Source of the DNA: Fibrella rubiginis
GTDB taxonomy: Bacteria > Bacteroidota > Bacteroidia > Cytophagales > Spirosomataceae
Assembly: GCF_017353185.1 (NCBI RefSeq)
Contig: NZ_JAFMYV010000012.1
Coordinates: 147,074-211,073, forward strand
Direction of reading: 5' to 3'
Length of the DNA stretch: 64,000 nt
The position numbers and the translations under genes are program-made. The notes beneath the pieces were generated by a model. It did no database searches. It had not been told where the DNA came from and saw only the letters and a program-made list of their open reading frames with translations. Below are positions 17,073 to 24,951 of the stretch, in pieces. Positions within the stretch are counted from its first letter, which is position 1. The number at the start of each line of letters is the position of its first letter.

Positions 17073-18086
17073 TCAACTGAACGTCAACAGATTCTTCGCC
17101 ACGATGCGCAGCCTGATTTCATCACCAACGGCTACATCAGGCTGCGAGGTCAGCACCCGCAGGCACACAAACCGGTTGATGCGCACCAGCAGTTCGGTGT
17201 CGCGCCCCTGAAAAAACACCCCCTCCACCCGGCCCGACACCGGTCCGGTAGGGTCGATTTGTATGTGTTCGGGCCGGATGCCGTATTCTGTGTCGCCGTT
17301 GGTTACGGCGGGCAACCCCAGCGCGGGCAGGTGCTTCCCCCGGATAAGGTTAATGGGGCCGGTGAGGCTGGCCGCGTAGGCGTTTTTGGGCTGGCTATAC
17401 ACCCGGCGCGGCGTATCGAGCTGGATGAGTCGCCCGCGTTGCAACAGTCCGATCTGATCGGAAATAGACAGCGCATCGGAGGCGTCGTGGGTCACAAACA
17501 GGCAGGCCGTGCCCGAACCGGGGTTGGTGGCGCTGTCAGTGCCGCGGACCAGGTCGATCAGTACGTCGCGGATGAGAAGTCGGTTGGGCAGGTCGAGGTG
17601 GCTGAACGGCTCGTCCAGCAGCAGTACGCGGGCGGGTTCGGCAATGGCGCGGGCAATGGCGGTGCGCTGCTTTTCGCCGCCCGACGTTTCGCGGGGTTTG
17701 TGATGCTGCACCGCCTCCAGTCTGCATAACCGCAGGAGTTCATTTACCCGTTGGTCGCGGTAGGCGCGTTCGTAATAGCGCAGGGCGTATGCGATATTGT
17801 CGCGGATACTCACATTGGGCATTAGCTGGTATTCCTGATGCACCACCCGTATTTGCGGATGCCCCGCCACGAGCCGGTCTTTCGGCCCGGCCACGGGTTG
17901 CCCGTTCAGCGCAATAGTGCCTTTATCAGCATCCAGCAGCCCCGCCAGCAGGTTCAGCAACGTGCTCTTCCCCGACCCGCTTGCTCCCACCAACGCCACT
18001 AGCTGCCCCGCCGCCAGCGATAACGTCACGTTCCGAACGGCAGTCAGGTCATCAAATGATCTGGTGAGGTTGTGTGCAGTGAGCAT
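17073..18086 (-). CDS. ABC transporter ATP-binding protein (orphan, TOBE-type)
   Basis: A 337-residue ATPase subunit. Walker A is GASGSGKST (about residues 34-42), a Q-loop is in VVHQEYQLMP, the signature is TSGGEKQR, Walker B is VLLLDEPFSHLD and the H-loop is in FVTHDASD. A C-terminal TOBE-like domain (YGIRPEHIQI…) is typical of import ATPases for polyamines, sugars, iron or molybdate. No permease or binding-protein gene is adjacent, so its partners are encoded elsewhere and the substrate is unknown. Confidence 0.9.
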   Translation of the reverse strand: MLTAHNLTRSFDDLTAVRNVTLSLAAGQLVALVGASGSGKSTLLNLLAGLLDADKGTIALNGQPVAGPKDRLVAGHPQIRVVHQEYQLMPNVSIRDNIAYALRYYERAYRDQRVNELLRLCRLEAVQHHKPRETSGGEKQRTAIARAIAEPARVLLLDEPFSHLDLPNRLLIRDVLIDLVRGTDSATNPGSGTACLFVTHDASDALSISDQIGLLQRGRLIQLDTPRRVYSQPKNAYAASLTGPINLIRGKHLPALGLPAVTNGDTEYGIRPEHIQIDPTGPVSGRVEGVFFQGRDTELLVRINRFVCLRVLTSQPDVAVGDEIRLRIVAKNLLTFS

Positions 18087-18103
18087 AGTGTATTTCGCCG
18101 GAA

Positions 18104-19045
18104 TTAGTGCTGGTAAAACAGGCGATCATAGCGCTCAAGAAACAGTTCACCATAAGCCTGTTTCATAGTTAACGTCAAAAAACTACGCCCCACAAATGGC
18201 TGAACCTTCTTTGCCCGATCCATAATTCGGCCAAATATATTTGCCTGTTGCCGTTCAGTGAGTTGAAGGTAACTACCAAAAGCGGCCCAGTCGGTGCTAC
18301 GAAAACGACTCTTCTTTCCATTGAGCGGCAGGGCCAGTTCTTCTGTATCTGTTGGCAGTAGCAGCTTGGTGGCCAGCAGGTCATAAGCAGGTGTCAGGGC
18401 GATTCCTGCTTCGCTACGCCACAACGAAAAATTCTTCAGGTGCATATCTGCGTTGCCAGTTAAAAAGCAAAAAAGCGTCAGTTCAAACAGGGTCACGGCA
18501 TCAAGCTGAGGTTGCTGACTGTACTGTTTTATCAACTTGGCCACCGTTTCCATTGACCCTTTGTACTTGTCGGCAGTTACCCGACCAGCCAACTGGCAAA
18601 AATCTTCCATCGACCGTTTTTTTCTATCATCCGTGCGGTCAATACGCTTTGTAAGGTAGGCCAATTCGCCACTTTCGAGCCGAATGAGTGTGTGCGGAAC
18701 GGTTTGAATACCAAACAACTGTGCTAAATGCATCGTCAGATCTTCCACTTCGGGCATTTCCGGGTACAACGCATAGGGGGGCTTCAAGATAAAATTCCCC
18801 CATAAGCCTACAAACGTTAGCCTCGACTGCCCCATGCCTCCTTCCAGCGTAAGAGACAGTTTAGGTTGCACACCTGTAACAGAAATTTGCTGTCGCACCA
18901 GTTGCTCGGCTAGCCGATGCATGGTGTCCAGCGTATAGGGTAAGATCGGCGGCTTTTTTTGCCCAAAAAACGCCAGACTACACCGTTCGTGAAAATCAAT
19001 CTCGTCTTTTGGCAATGGCTGGTAACAGGCTAAACAACGGTTCAT
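18104..19045 (-). CDS. hipT: HipA/HipT-like kinase toxin of a tripartite TA system
   Basis: A 313-residue HipA-family Ser/Thr kinase. It starts with a zinc-knuckle-like CLACYQPL…FHERCS stretch. The Gly-rich/autophosphorylation loop is SVTGVQPKLSL (Ser55 and Thr57 fall where HipT has its regulatory serines), the catalytic loop is GNADMHLKN (Asp200, Asn205) and the metal-binding Asp222 is in PAYDLL. The N-terminal subdomain of HipA is absent and is encoded by the preceding separate gene (ATGA overlap). By family knowledge it would phosphorylate an aminoacyl-tRNA synthetase to block translation; the target here is unknown. Confidence 0.88.
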   Translation of the reverse strand: MNRCLACYQPLPKDEIDFHERCSLAFFGQKKPPILPYTLDTMHRLAEQLVRQQISVTGVQPKLSLTLEGGMGQSRLTFVGLWGNFILKPPYALYPEMPEVEDLTMHLAQLFGIQTVPHTLIRLESGELAYLTKRIDRTDDRKKRSMEDFCQLAGRVTADKYKGSMETVAKLIKQYSQQPQLDAVTLFELTLFCFLTGNADMHLKNFSLWRSEAGIALTPAYDLLATKLLLPTDTEELALPLNGKKSRFRSTDWAAFGSYLQLTERQQANIFGRIMDRAKKVQPFVGRSFLTLTMKQAYGELFLERYDRLFYQH

Positions 19046-19365
19046 GAGATTCGCTCCATGATAGACACATTTCCAATACAGTCACGGCAACAGGCCAACA
19101 GCAGCCCAAAGCGATCTTTGGCAGCCAGTTTCCAATTGTCTTCTGCTATTTGCAGCAGCCAACCTTCGGGGATAAGCCCGTCGAAAAAAGGAAAAAGCAC
19201 TGCGCTTTGATACAGTTGTTCGCGTAATGGCATCGTCAAACTGACCGGTAACGAATCAACATTGTCAAGGTATACGGGATCATATTGGAACGTGTACCCT
19301 TCGTCGGTTTCTGCCAAAAGCCCCGCTTTTCGGTCATCAACCCATACATCAGCTTGTCGGCTCAT
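19042..19365 (-). CDS. hipS: HipS-like protein (stand-alone HipA N-terminal subdomain)
   Basis: A 107-residue protein equal to subdomain 1 of HipA: VWVDDRKAGLL at the start, FPFFDGLIPEGWL in the middle and DRFGLLLACCRDCIGNVSI at the end. In the characterised E. coli O127 HipBST system this separate domain is the antitoxin of the HipT kinase. The gene sits between hipB (17-bp overlap) and hipT (4-bp overlap), the same order as hipBST, so all three are translationally coupled. Confidence 0.85.
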   Translation of the reverse strand: MSRQADVWVDDRKAGLLAETDEGYTFQYDPVYLDNVDSLPVSLTMPLREQLYQSAVLFPFFDGLIPEGWLLQIAEDNWKLAAKDRFGLLLACCRDCIGNVSIMERIS

Positions 19366-19573
19366 CGGGTTTGTTTGGTTTACGTATTGGCCCGGCTTCG
19401 TGACCGAATAAGCCTAGCACCTGATTCACTTTATCGAGGCGCAACGAGGCTTTTCCCTGTTCCAGATCACGTATAAATCGCAAACCCACGCCCGCTTTAT
19501 AGGCTAAGTCTTCCTGCGTCAACTTATTGACCCGGCGGCGTTGCTTCACAAATTCACTCAGTATTGTTGGCAT
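19349..19573 (-). CDS. hipB: HipB-like helix-turn-helix antitoxin/repressor
   Basis: A 74-residue XRE/Cro-type DNA-binding protein. The HTH is NKLTQEDLAYKAGVGLRFIRDLEQGK (first half near residues 17-36), the HipB pattern, followed by a dimerisation helix (LDKVNQVLGLFG). It is the first gene of the three-gene operon and its start codon is 3 bp from a palindromic operator, as expected for autoregulation. The ending (IRKPNKPDEPTS) overlaps the hipS start by 17 bp. Confidence 0.88.
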   Translation of the reverse strand: MPTILSEFVKQRRRVNKLTQEDLAYKAGVGLRFIRDLEQGKASLRLDKVNQVLGLFGHEAGPIRKPNKPDEPTS

Positions 19574-19576
19574 AGC

Positions 19577-19594
19577 TATACCAGAAAGGGTATA
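19577..19594. promoter_or_regulatory. HipB operator O1 (TATACC-N6-GGTATA)
   Basis: A perfect palindrome of TATACC and GGTATA around AGAAAG, 3 bp upstream of the hipB start codon. It resembles the E. coli HipB site logic (TATCC-N8-GGATA) with altered spacing. Confidence 0.75.
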
Positions 19595-19617
19595 AATTGA
19601 CCCATTTCAGGCCAATT

Positions 19618-19635
19618 TATACCCTTTCTAGTATA
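19618..19635. promoter_or_regulatory. HipB operator O2 (TATACC-N6-AGTATA)
   Basis: A second copy with one mismatch, inverted relative to O1 and centred 41 bp from it (about four helical turns), so bound dimers would lie on the same DNA face. The flanks extend the match, so O1 and O2 together form a 23-bp near-perfect inverted repeat with the hipB promoter presumably between them. Confidence 0.7.
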
Positions 19636-19647
19636 ACGTCAAATCTG

Positions 19648-20370
19648 TTATTTCAGCGCGAACAGATCCTGTACGCCCAACATGCGTTTGCTGATAAAGC
19701 CTTCGCCAAACTCGACGTTGATCATGTGGCCATGTTCGCGGGTACGCGACTCCAGAAATTTCATGAACGCCTCACCCGAAATGTAGCTCTGCGGTTCGTC
19801 ACTCTCAGGATTGAAAAACTGGCTTTTATACGCCTTGATGGCATCCAGTTTCTGGTTCCAGTACGGCGACACATCGACCACAAAATCGGGTTTTAGTGAT
19901 CGGTCCTGGATGAAATAATAGACGTATGTGGGCCGGTGCGCTTCCTGAACCTCGCCGGTTTCGGGATCGGTCGTTTCCAGCATGCGCAGACCGCTGTAGA
20001 AACAGGCATCGGTTACCAGTTGTGCCGCCCGCCCGTGATCGGGGTGCCGGTCATCGACGGTATTGGTCAGTACAATTTGGGGCTTGAAATGCCGAATCCA
20101 GGCAATGAGCGCCTTTTGGTGTTCCTCGTCGTTTTTAAAAAACCCGTCCTTGAAACCCATGTTGTGCCGCGCCGACAGCCGCATCACGCGGGCGCCCTCA
20201 GCGGCTTCCTGCTCCCGAATGTCGGGCGTTCCGCGTGTGCCGAGTTCACCCCGCGTGAGGTCAATAACGGCCACCGTTTTACCCTGGTCAATCAGCGACA
20301 GTACCGTGCCTGCGCTGGTCATTTCAACATCGTCGGGATGCGCCGCAATGCAAAGTACGTCTACGTTCAT
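19648..20370 (-). CDS. bshB1: bacillithiol biosynthesis deacetylase BshB1
   Basis: A 240-residue PIG-L/LmbE-type zinc deacetylase that removes acetyl from GlcNAc-malate in bacillithiol synthesis. Motifs are AAHPDDVEM (metal-binding His, Asp near residues 10-13), TRGELGTRGT and DDRHPDHGRAA. Length and the GTRGTPDIREQEA region agree with BshB1 rather than with mycothiol or GPI deacetylases. It lies alone between the hip operon and menB; palindrome P4 fills the whole gap to menB. Confidence 0.93.
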   Translation of the reverse strand: MNVDVLCIAAHPDDVEMTSAGTVLSLIDQGKTVAVIDLTRGELGTRGTPDIREQEAAEGARVMRLSARHNMGFKDGFFKNDEEHQKALIAWIRHFKPQIVLTNTVDDRHPDHGRAAQLVTDACFYSGLRMLETTDPETGEVQEAHRPTYVYYFIQDRSLKPDFVVDVSPYWNQKLDAIKAYKSQFFNPESDEPQSYISGEAFMKFLESRTREHGHMINVEFGEGFISKRMLGVQDLFALK

Positions 20371-20380
20371 GGGAAGGGAA

Positions 20381-20474
20381 GTTCAATGTCTAACGTTTAA
20401 GGTTTAACGTTGCTTGGCGCTCTGCTTGATCCATGCGCGAAGCAACGTTAAACCTTAAACGTTAAACATTGAAC
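20381..20474. repeat. 3'-end palindrome P4 (class A)
   Basis: Arms 20381-20420 and 20435-20474 match at 38 of 40 positions. Outer words are GTTCAATGTCTAACGTTTAA and GGTTTAACGTT; the core is GCTTGGCGC/GCGCGAAGC. It lies 4 nt after the menB stop and ends 10 nt before bshB1, filling the gap. Confidence 0.92.
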
Positions 20475-20478
20475 TCAT

Positions 20479-21300
20479 TTAAGGAAACTTGGGAAACTTG
20501 CTGAAATCGGGTTTGCGCTTTTCGAGGAACGCGTTTTTGCCTTCTTTGGCCTCTTCAGAGAGGTAGTAAAGCAGCGTGGCATCACCGGCAAGTTGCTGAA
20601 TACCAGCCTGTCCGTCGAGTTCGGCGTTGAAGGCGGCTTTGAGCATACGGAGGGCAATGGGGCTTTTCGCGAGCATCTTGCGGCACCAGGCAATGGTTTC
20701 GTCTTCGAGCTTGTCCAGCGGCACCACTTTGTTTACCAGACCCATGTCGAGGGCTTCCTGGGCGTTGTACTGGTCGCAGAGAAACCAGATTTCGCGGGCC
20801 TTTTTCTGACCCACCACCCGCGCCAGATACGACGCCCCGAAGCCGCCATCGAACGAACCAACAACGGGTCCGGTTTGGCCAAAACGGGCGTTATCAGCAG
20901 CAATGGAAATGTCGCAGACCACGTGCAATACGTGCCCACCGCCGATGGCGTAGCCCGCCACCATGGCCACCACGGGCTTGGGAATGCGCCGAATCTGCAT
21001 CTGGAAATCAAGCACGTTCAGGCGCGGCACAGCATCTTCGCCAACGTAGCCGCCATGCCCCCGCACCGACTGATCGCCACCGCTGCAAAACGCATCGGGA
21101 CCTTCGCCGGTGAGGATCACCACACCCACCGCCGGGTCCTGCCGGGCAATCTCCATTGCCTCCGACATCTCCTGTACGGTCAGTGGGGTAAACGCATTAC
21201 GCTTGTGGGGCCGGTTGATGGTGATCTTCGCGATCCCTTCAAAAAACTCAAACTTAATCTCGCGGTACTCGCGGATGGATTGCCAGTTGTAGTTGCTCAT
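20479..21300 (-). CDS. menB: 1,4-dihydroxy-2-naphthoyl-CoA synthase
   Basis: A 273-residue crotonase-fold enzyme that cyclises o-succinylbenzoyl-CoA in menaquinone synthesis. The sequence shows the MenB hallmarks: KITINRPHKRNAFTP, SGGDQSVRGHGGYVG, GYAIGGGHVLHVVCD (oxyanion-hole region), GPVVGSFDGGFGASYLAR and the C-terminal KPDFSKFPKFP. MenE, the enzyme of the preceding step, is encoded about 3.6 kb away on the other strand, so the pathway genes are close but not in one operon. Confidence 0.96.
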   Translation of the reverse strand: MSNYNWQSIREYREIKFEFFEGIAKITINRPHKRNAFTPLTVQEMSEAMEIARQDPAVGVVILTGEGPDAFCSGGDQSVRGHGGYVGEDAVPRLNVLDFQMQIRRIPKPVVAMVAGYAIGGGHVLHVVCDISIAADNARFGQTGPVVGSFDGGFGASYLARVVGQKKAREIWFLCDQYNAQEALDMGLVNKVVPLDKLEDETIAWCRKMLAKSPIALRMLKAAFNAELDGQAGIQQLAGDATLLYYLSEEAKEGKNAFLEKRKPDFSKFPKFP

Positions 21301-21307
21301 GTAAGTG

Positions 21308-21439
21308 AATGAGCGAATGAGTGAATGAGTGAATGAGCGAATAGGTTGGTCGCTGCGCGACGTCTTTTATTTATAAAAATAAACAGCCGCGCAGCGACCA
21401 ACCTATTCGCTCATTCACTCATTCACTCATTCGCTCATT
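21308..21439. repeat. 3'-end palindrome P5 (class B, 52-bp perfect arms)
   Basis: Arms 21308-21359 and 21388-21439 are perfect reverse complements. Outer words are iterated GAATGAGC/GAATGAGT and the inner core is GGTTGGTCGCTGCGCG. The right arm contains the last codons and stop (Met-Ser-Glu-TGA) of the DUF2452 gene. Confidence 0.95.
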
Positions 21440-21882
21440 GGAGTTTCGTGATAAAAAACATCCCAGGTGTGGTCGGCAAGCATGCGGACCGTAGCCACGC
21501 AACGCTCGAAGGGGAACTTGCGACCCCACTCGTTGGGGGCAATCATAGACAGGGCATCGGTGCCATTTTTGCGCAGATAGAAGTAATACGTATGGCCCAC
21601 AATGGGTTCGAAGCTCATCTGCGCACTATAAATCCGCTCCGACACGTCGACGCGGTTGCGGATGGCCGTGGCCTGTTCGGCCAGTAGTTGCATCTGCTTA
21701 TAGAGCTGTGCAATCTGCATATCGGTTTGCTCACGCATGGCCGACACGGCTCGCCCGGTGATCTTGCCTTTGTCTTCCGGCCGGATGACAGCACCGCCCG
21801 CTGTATGGGCATATTCGAGTAGGCCGGGCCGGTCCGTCACCTTGTCGGGTGAGATCGGGTTGACGATTTGGGCTTCTTCCAT
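21427..21882 (-). CDS. DUF2452 domain-containing protein
   Basis: A 151-residue cytoplasmic protein resembling DUF2452, a Bacteroidota/proteobacterial family of unknown function. It has a helical, Gln-rich middle (MQIAQLYKQMQLLAEQATAIRNRVD) and a conserved-looking C-terminal part (FEPIVGHTYYFYLRKNG… then PFERCVATVRMLADHTWDVF). The last three codons and stop lie inside palindrome P5. A -7 box at 21980-21987 on the minus strand could serve it. Confidence 0.82.
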   Translation of the reverse strand: MEEAQIVNPISPDKVTDRPGLLEYAHTAGGAVIRPEDKGKITGRAVSAMREQTDMQIAQLYKQMQLLAEQATAIRNRVDVSERIYSAQMSFEPIVGHTYYFYLRKNGTDALSMIAPNEWGRKFPFERCVATVRMLADHTWDVFYHETPMSE

Positions 21883-21979
21883 AGAGTTGGTAACTACCCG
21901 TTCAAAGGGATTGTTTGGCCTGGTTGTCCGGGTAGTTTTGCTGATAAAGTCAGGCAGAACTGGTCACTGAATTATGGCG

Positions 21980-21987
21980 CAAAAGTA
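21980..21987 (-). promoter_or_regulatory. -7 promoter box (TACTTTTG, minus strand)
   Basis: A perfect TAnnTTTG on the minus strand, about 98 nt upstream of the DUF2452 start, in the divergent gap shared with the Rieske gene. Confidence 0.4.
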
Positions 21988-22019
21988 GTTTATTTGGGGC
22001 AGTCTCAATCAGCTCTGCC

Positions 22020-22475
22020 ATGGAAAATACCCCCATCCCTACCAGCCCACCTGCCCTGACACGTACCGATTTCCTACGGCTTATGGGCACCAGCCTAGGC
22101 GTAATAGCCATGGCCAACTGTGCGTCGGGCTGCATCAGAGAGGCCATCGAGAAGGCACCCGATGCTGTCGATTTCACCGTAAACTGGAACCAGAGTCCCT
22201 ACAGCAACCTGAAAACGAAAGGAGGCTATTTCGTGGAGAAAGGGGTGATTGTAGCCCAAACGCAGGCGGGCGCGTTTGTCGCCGTTGAGGCCACATGTCC
22301 CCACCAGGGCACTACGTTAGTATTCCAGAATAACAACAATCGGTTCTATTGCCCCCTCCACCAATCTGCCTTCAGCACAACAGGCGCCCTGCAAAACGGC
22401 CCGGCAGCATCGAACCTGAAACAATATACCGTCAGCGTTGACCAAACCACGGGCGATGTGAGAGTGAAAGGGTGA
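22020..22475 (+). CDS. Rieske [2Fe-2S] domain protein, exported
   Basis: A 151-residue protein with an N-terminal membrane/export segment (FLRLMGTSLGVIAMANC) and a Rieske domain. Both ligand boxes are present: CPHQG (near residues 95-99) and CPLHQSAF about 18 residues later, giving the Cys-x-His…Cys-x2-His set. It lacks the fused catalytic domain of oxygenases, so it is a small electron-transfer Rieske protein, probably anchored on the periplasmic side. Its redox partner is not adjacent. Confidence 0.88.
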   Translation: MENTPIPTSPPALTRTDFLRLMGTSLGVIAMANCASGCIREAIEKAPDAVDFTVNWNQSPYSNLKTKGGYFVEKGVIVAQTQAGAFVAVEATCPHQGTTLVFQNNNNRFYCPLHQSAFSTTGALQNGPAASNLKQYTVSVDQTTGDVRVKG

Positions 22476-22480
22476 TTTAC

Positions 22481-22580
22481 GAATTACGACTTACGATGGA
22501 CGATTTACGATTTGTTGCTGACGCATGAGAAGATATGCGTCAGCAACAAATCGTAAATCGTCCATCGTAAGTCGTAAATC
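22481..22580. repeat. 3'-end palindrome P6 (class E)
   Basis: Arms 22481-22526 and 22535-22580 match at 45 of 46 positions with an 8-nt spacer. Outer words iterate TTACGA (ACTTACGATGGACGATTTAC); the core is TTGCTGACGCAT. It fills the convergent gap and its last bases overlap the stop of the DUF5916 gene. Confidence 0.94.
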
Positions 22581-24807
22581 AAATGTTCCACCAATACGTC
22601 CATTTCAGGACCAGGGCGCGGTTTTTGATGGCAAAGGGAATTACGTCGTTGTTTGGCTGACCTACTGTGGGCAGGTAGTTGTCGGTGTAGACAATAAAGA
22701 GGTCAGAGGCGGGTTTGTAGCGCCACTGGATGCGGGCGTTAACGTTCATGTTTTTTACCTGCTCATTATACTGGACGAACGTGGTCAGGTAGAGCGTGTT
22801 GGTCAGCGTAAGGTCGAAACGCGGCCCGACGAGCCAGAACGTTGTACGGTTCCAGGGGGCAGGCAGCCGGATGTCATTGTAGCTGGCACTGGCCGCCAGA
22901 CTCACATAGGGCTGAAACCGGTAGCCTACGTCGGCGGTCAGGTTCAGGCGGGTGCCGTTGGCGTAGTAACCGCCGTAGCGCGTGGTGAAGCCGTAGGTAA
23001 ACAGCCGCTGTGGCTTCGAAACAAACACCGTTCCCCACGATTTCCAGCTATGTTCGGTGCCCGTAGCCAGGGTTTCGCGGCCCGAATTAGTTGGATCAAA
23101 GGGTTGCAGCAAACGCACAAAATCGGTGGCCGTCCAGGCCGTAAACACGCTCCGGCTCCGGGTGGTGAAGCTGTAGCTGATGTAGCTGGTGTTGTCTGTC
23201 TCCCGACCAGCCGGGTCGAACACATAACTGGACTGTGCCAGCGGCCCGTGCGAAAGAATAGACCCCTCTTTAGGCAGAAACGTGTACCCTATTGACCCTG
23301 TGGCCCGGCCATAGCCCCGGCGCGGCACGTACCCGGCTTCGGCGGTGTAGTTACGCTCAACGGTTTCCCACTGCCCGAGCAACAGCCAGCGGCGGTCCGT
23401 AAACTGTAGATTACCCGCATACACCGCGTTGTCTATGGTTTGATTTGGCGTAAACGACTTGATATACAACAACTTACCCGACCATAGATTATTGGCCGAC
23501 GCCAGGTTGTACTCGAACCCCAGGTTGCGGTTATAGCGGTTGTAGAGCGGCTTGTCATTGACCACCACATTGTCGAGCGTCTCTTTGTTCACAAAGAGTA
23601 CACCGATGTTCGACCGGGCAAAGACCCGCCGTTGCAGGGCCATAATGGCAAAATTCTGGGCAGGCAACGGTGCCCCACCTGGCCCGGCTCCATCGGTAGA
23701 CCCGGTTTGCATGTCCATAATGCCCAGCCGCCAGTCTTTGTTAAGCTTGCCACTGAGCCGTGCACCAAACCGGATGGGCACCCCGCCCAGGCCAATGCGC
23801 CGACTGAAAAACGGACGGATGTTGGTGTACCCGAAGTTGGCAAACTGGTCGCCGTTTTCAAGGAAAAACTGCCGTTTTTCGGGGAAGAACAGTTCGAACC
23901 GGTCCAGGTTGGTTACCTGCTGATCAACGTCCACCTGCGAGAAATCGGGGTTTACCGTTAGGTCGAGGTTGAGCGATGTGGTCACGGCTACCTTGGCATC
24001 GAGGCCCGCGTCGAAGCGTGTTTGGGTCGGCGTCTTTGCCTGATAATTGCTCGACAAACCGCTGAGGGCGTAGGGAATAAGCGAGATATTTGGCCCCGGT
24101 ACGGGTGGTGCCTGATCCCAGACCAAAATACCGGCATAAGCCAGCGAAGCCGTTGGGAACTGCCGGGGTACGGGTGCCCAGGCCGATTTTTCGGTCGAGT
24201 TCAGGTCCTGCCGACTGAAGTTGATGCCCCACCGTGTGATGCCCGCCTTGTAGCGGATGGTTTTAAACGGAATAGCCAGTTCGAGCACGTACCGGTCAGG
24301 GTAGTTGCGCACCACCGACGTCCATTTGTTGTCCCAGCTTAGGTTTACTTTGCCGCCCTCATACATCAGCCCGTCCCACTGCGCCCCAACCGCGTTGGTG
24401 CCAAAGGCAAAGCCATTGGTTTGATCATCAAATGAGTCAATGAAGAAAATGAAGTTGTCATTTCGGCCAAAATTCCAGTCGCGGCGCAGCGATTCGACCA
24501 TGTAATTGGCCTGCTGCGCCCGACTAACCGTGTCGAGGTAACAGACCGCACTGAGGTAAATATATTGGTCGTCATAGGCCATCCGCACGTCGGTCGGGAC
24601 ACGGGCGCGGGAGGTATCCATGGGCAGCACCATCCAGAACGACTGCGCCAGTTGGGTTGTCTGCCAGGCCGGTTCATCTACCTTGCCATCGAGAACAATG
24701 GGCGATGTAGTACGTTGAATATGATATTGGTATGCGTCGTTTTTCTTCTGCGCGAAGGCAGTCAGGGAAAACAGAACTAGCGATAAAACGTAGAGTATTT
24801 GTTTCAA
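22579..24807 (-). CDS. DUF5916 outer-membrane protein with CBM9-like domain
   Basis: A 742-residue exported protein with an N-terminal signal (MKQILYVLSLVLFSLTAFAQ) that starts at a TTG (24805-24807). A longer frame reaches 25011, but that part lacks signal features and contains the likely promoter. Residues about 30-200 resemble carbohydrate-binding family 9 (SPIVLDGKVDEPAW…, YLSAVCYLDT). The rest is a DUF5916 beta-barrel-like region with many aromatic-ended strands. It is likely in the outer membrane; its function is unknown. Confidence 0.82.
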   Translation of the reverse strand: MKQILYVLSLVLFSLTAFAQKKNDAYQYHIQRTTSPIVLDGKVDEPAWQTTQLAQSFWMVLPMDTSRARVPTDVRMAYDDQYIYLSAVCYLDTVSRAQQANYMVESLRRDWNFGRNDNFIFFIDSFDDQTNGFAFGTNAVGAQWDGLMYEGGKVNLSWDNKWTSVVRNYPDRYVLELAIPFKTIRYKAGITRWGINFSRQDLNSTEKSAWAPVPRQFPTASLAYAGILVWDQAPPVPGPNISLIPYALSGLSSNYQAKTPTQTRFDAGLDAKVAVTTSLNLDLTVNPDFSQVDVDQQVTNLDRFELFFPEKRQFFLENGDQFANFGYTNIRPFFSRRIGLGGVPIRFGARLSGKLNKDWRLGIMDMQTGSTDGAGPGGAPLPAQNFAIMALQRRVFARSNIGVLFVNKETLDNVVVNDKPLYNRYNRNLGFEYNLASANNLWSGKLLYIKSFTPNQTIDNAVYAGNLQFTDRRWLLLGQWETVERNYTAEAGYVPRRGYGRATGSIGYTFLPKEGSILSHGPLAQSSYVFDPAGRETDNTSYISYSFTTRSRSVFTAWTATDFVRLLQPFDPTNSGRETLATGTEHSWKSWGTVFVSKPQRLFTYGFTTRYGGYYANGTRLNLTADVGYRFQPYVSLAASASYNDIRLPAPWNRTTFWLVGPRFDLTLTNTLYLTTFVQYNEQVKNMNVNARIQWRYKPASDLFIVYTDNYLPTVGQPNNDVIPFAIKNRALVLKWTYWWNI

Positions 24808-24848
24808 TGGTAGCTGGAGTACAAGGGTAAAAATGCCTTCTTCGGTTG

Positions 24849-24856
24849 CAAAAGTG
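24849..24856 (-). promoter_or_regulatory. near-consensus -7 box (CACTTTTG, minus strand)
   Basis: One mismatch to TAnnTTTG, about 42 nt upstream of the TTG start of the DUF5916 gene. It supports the shorter start. Confidence 0.4.
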
Positions 24857-24951
24857 CAGCCTGAAAGGCGTTTACTTGCTGGGTACTGCCGCTTTTCTTT
24901 GTTAAAGCAGGTGGATGGCACCCACCCGAAACCGACTGCCAATGTTAACGC

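Noticed and set aside
20593..21312. 239-codon plus-strand frame
   Set aside because: Antisense to menB, which has all its family motifs.
21308..21439. Iterated GAATGAGT words read as a CRISPR or microsatellite
   Set aside because: No regular spacer structure; the words form two arms of one perfect palindrome.
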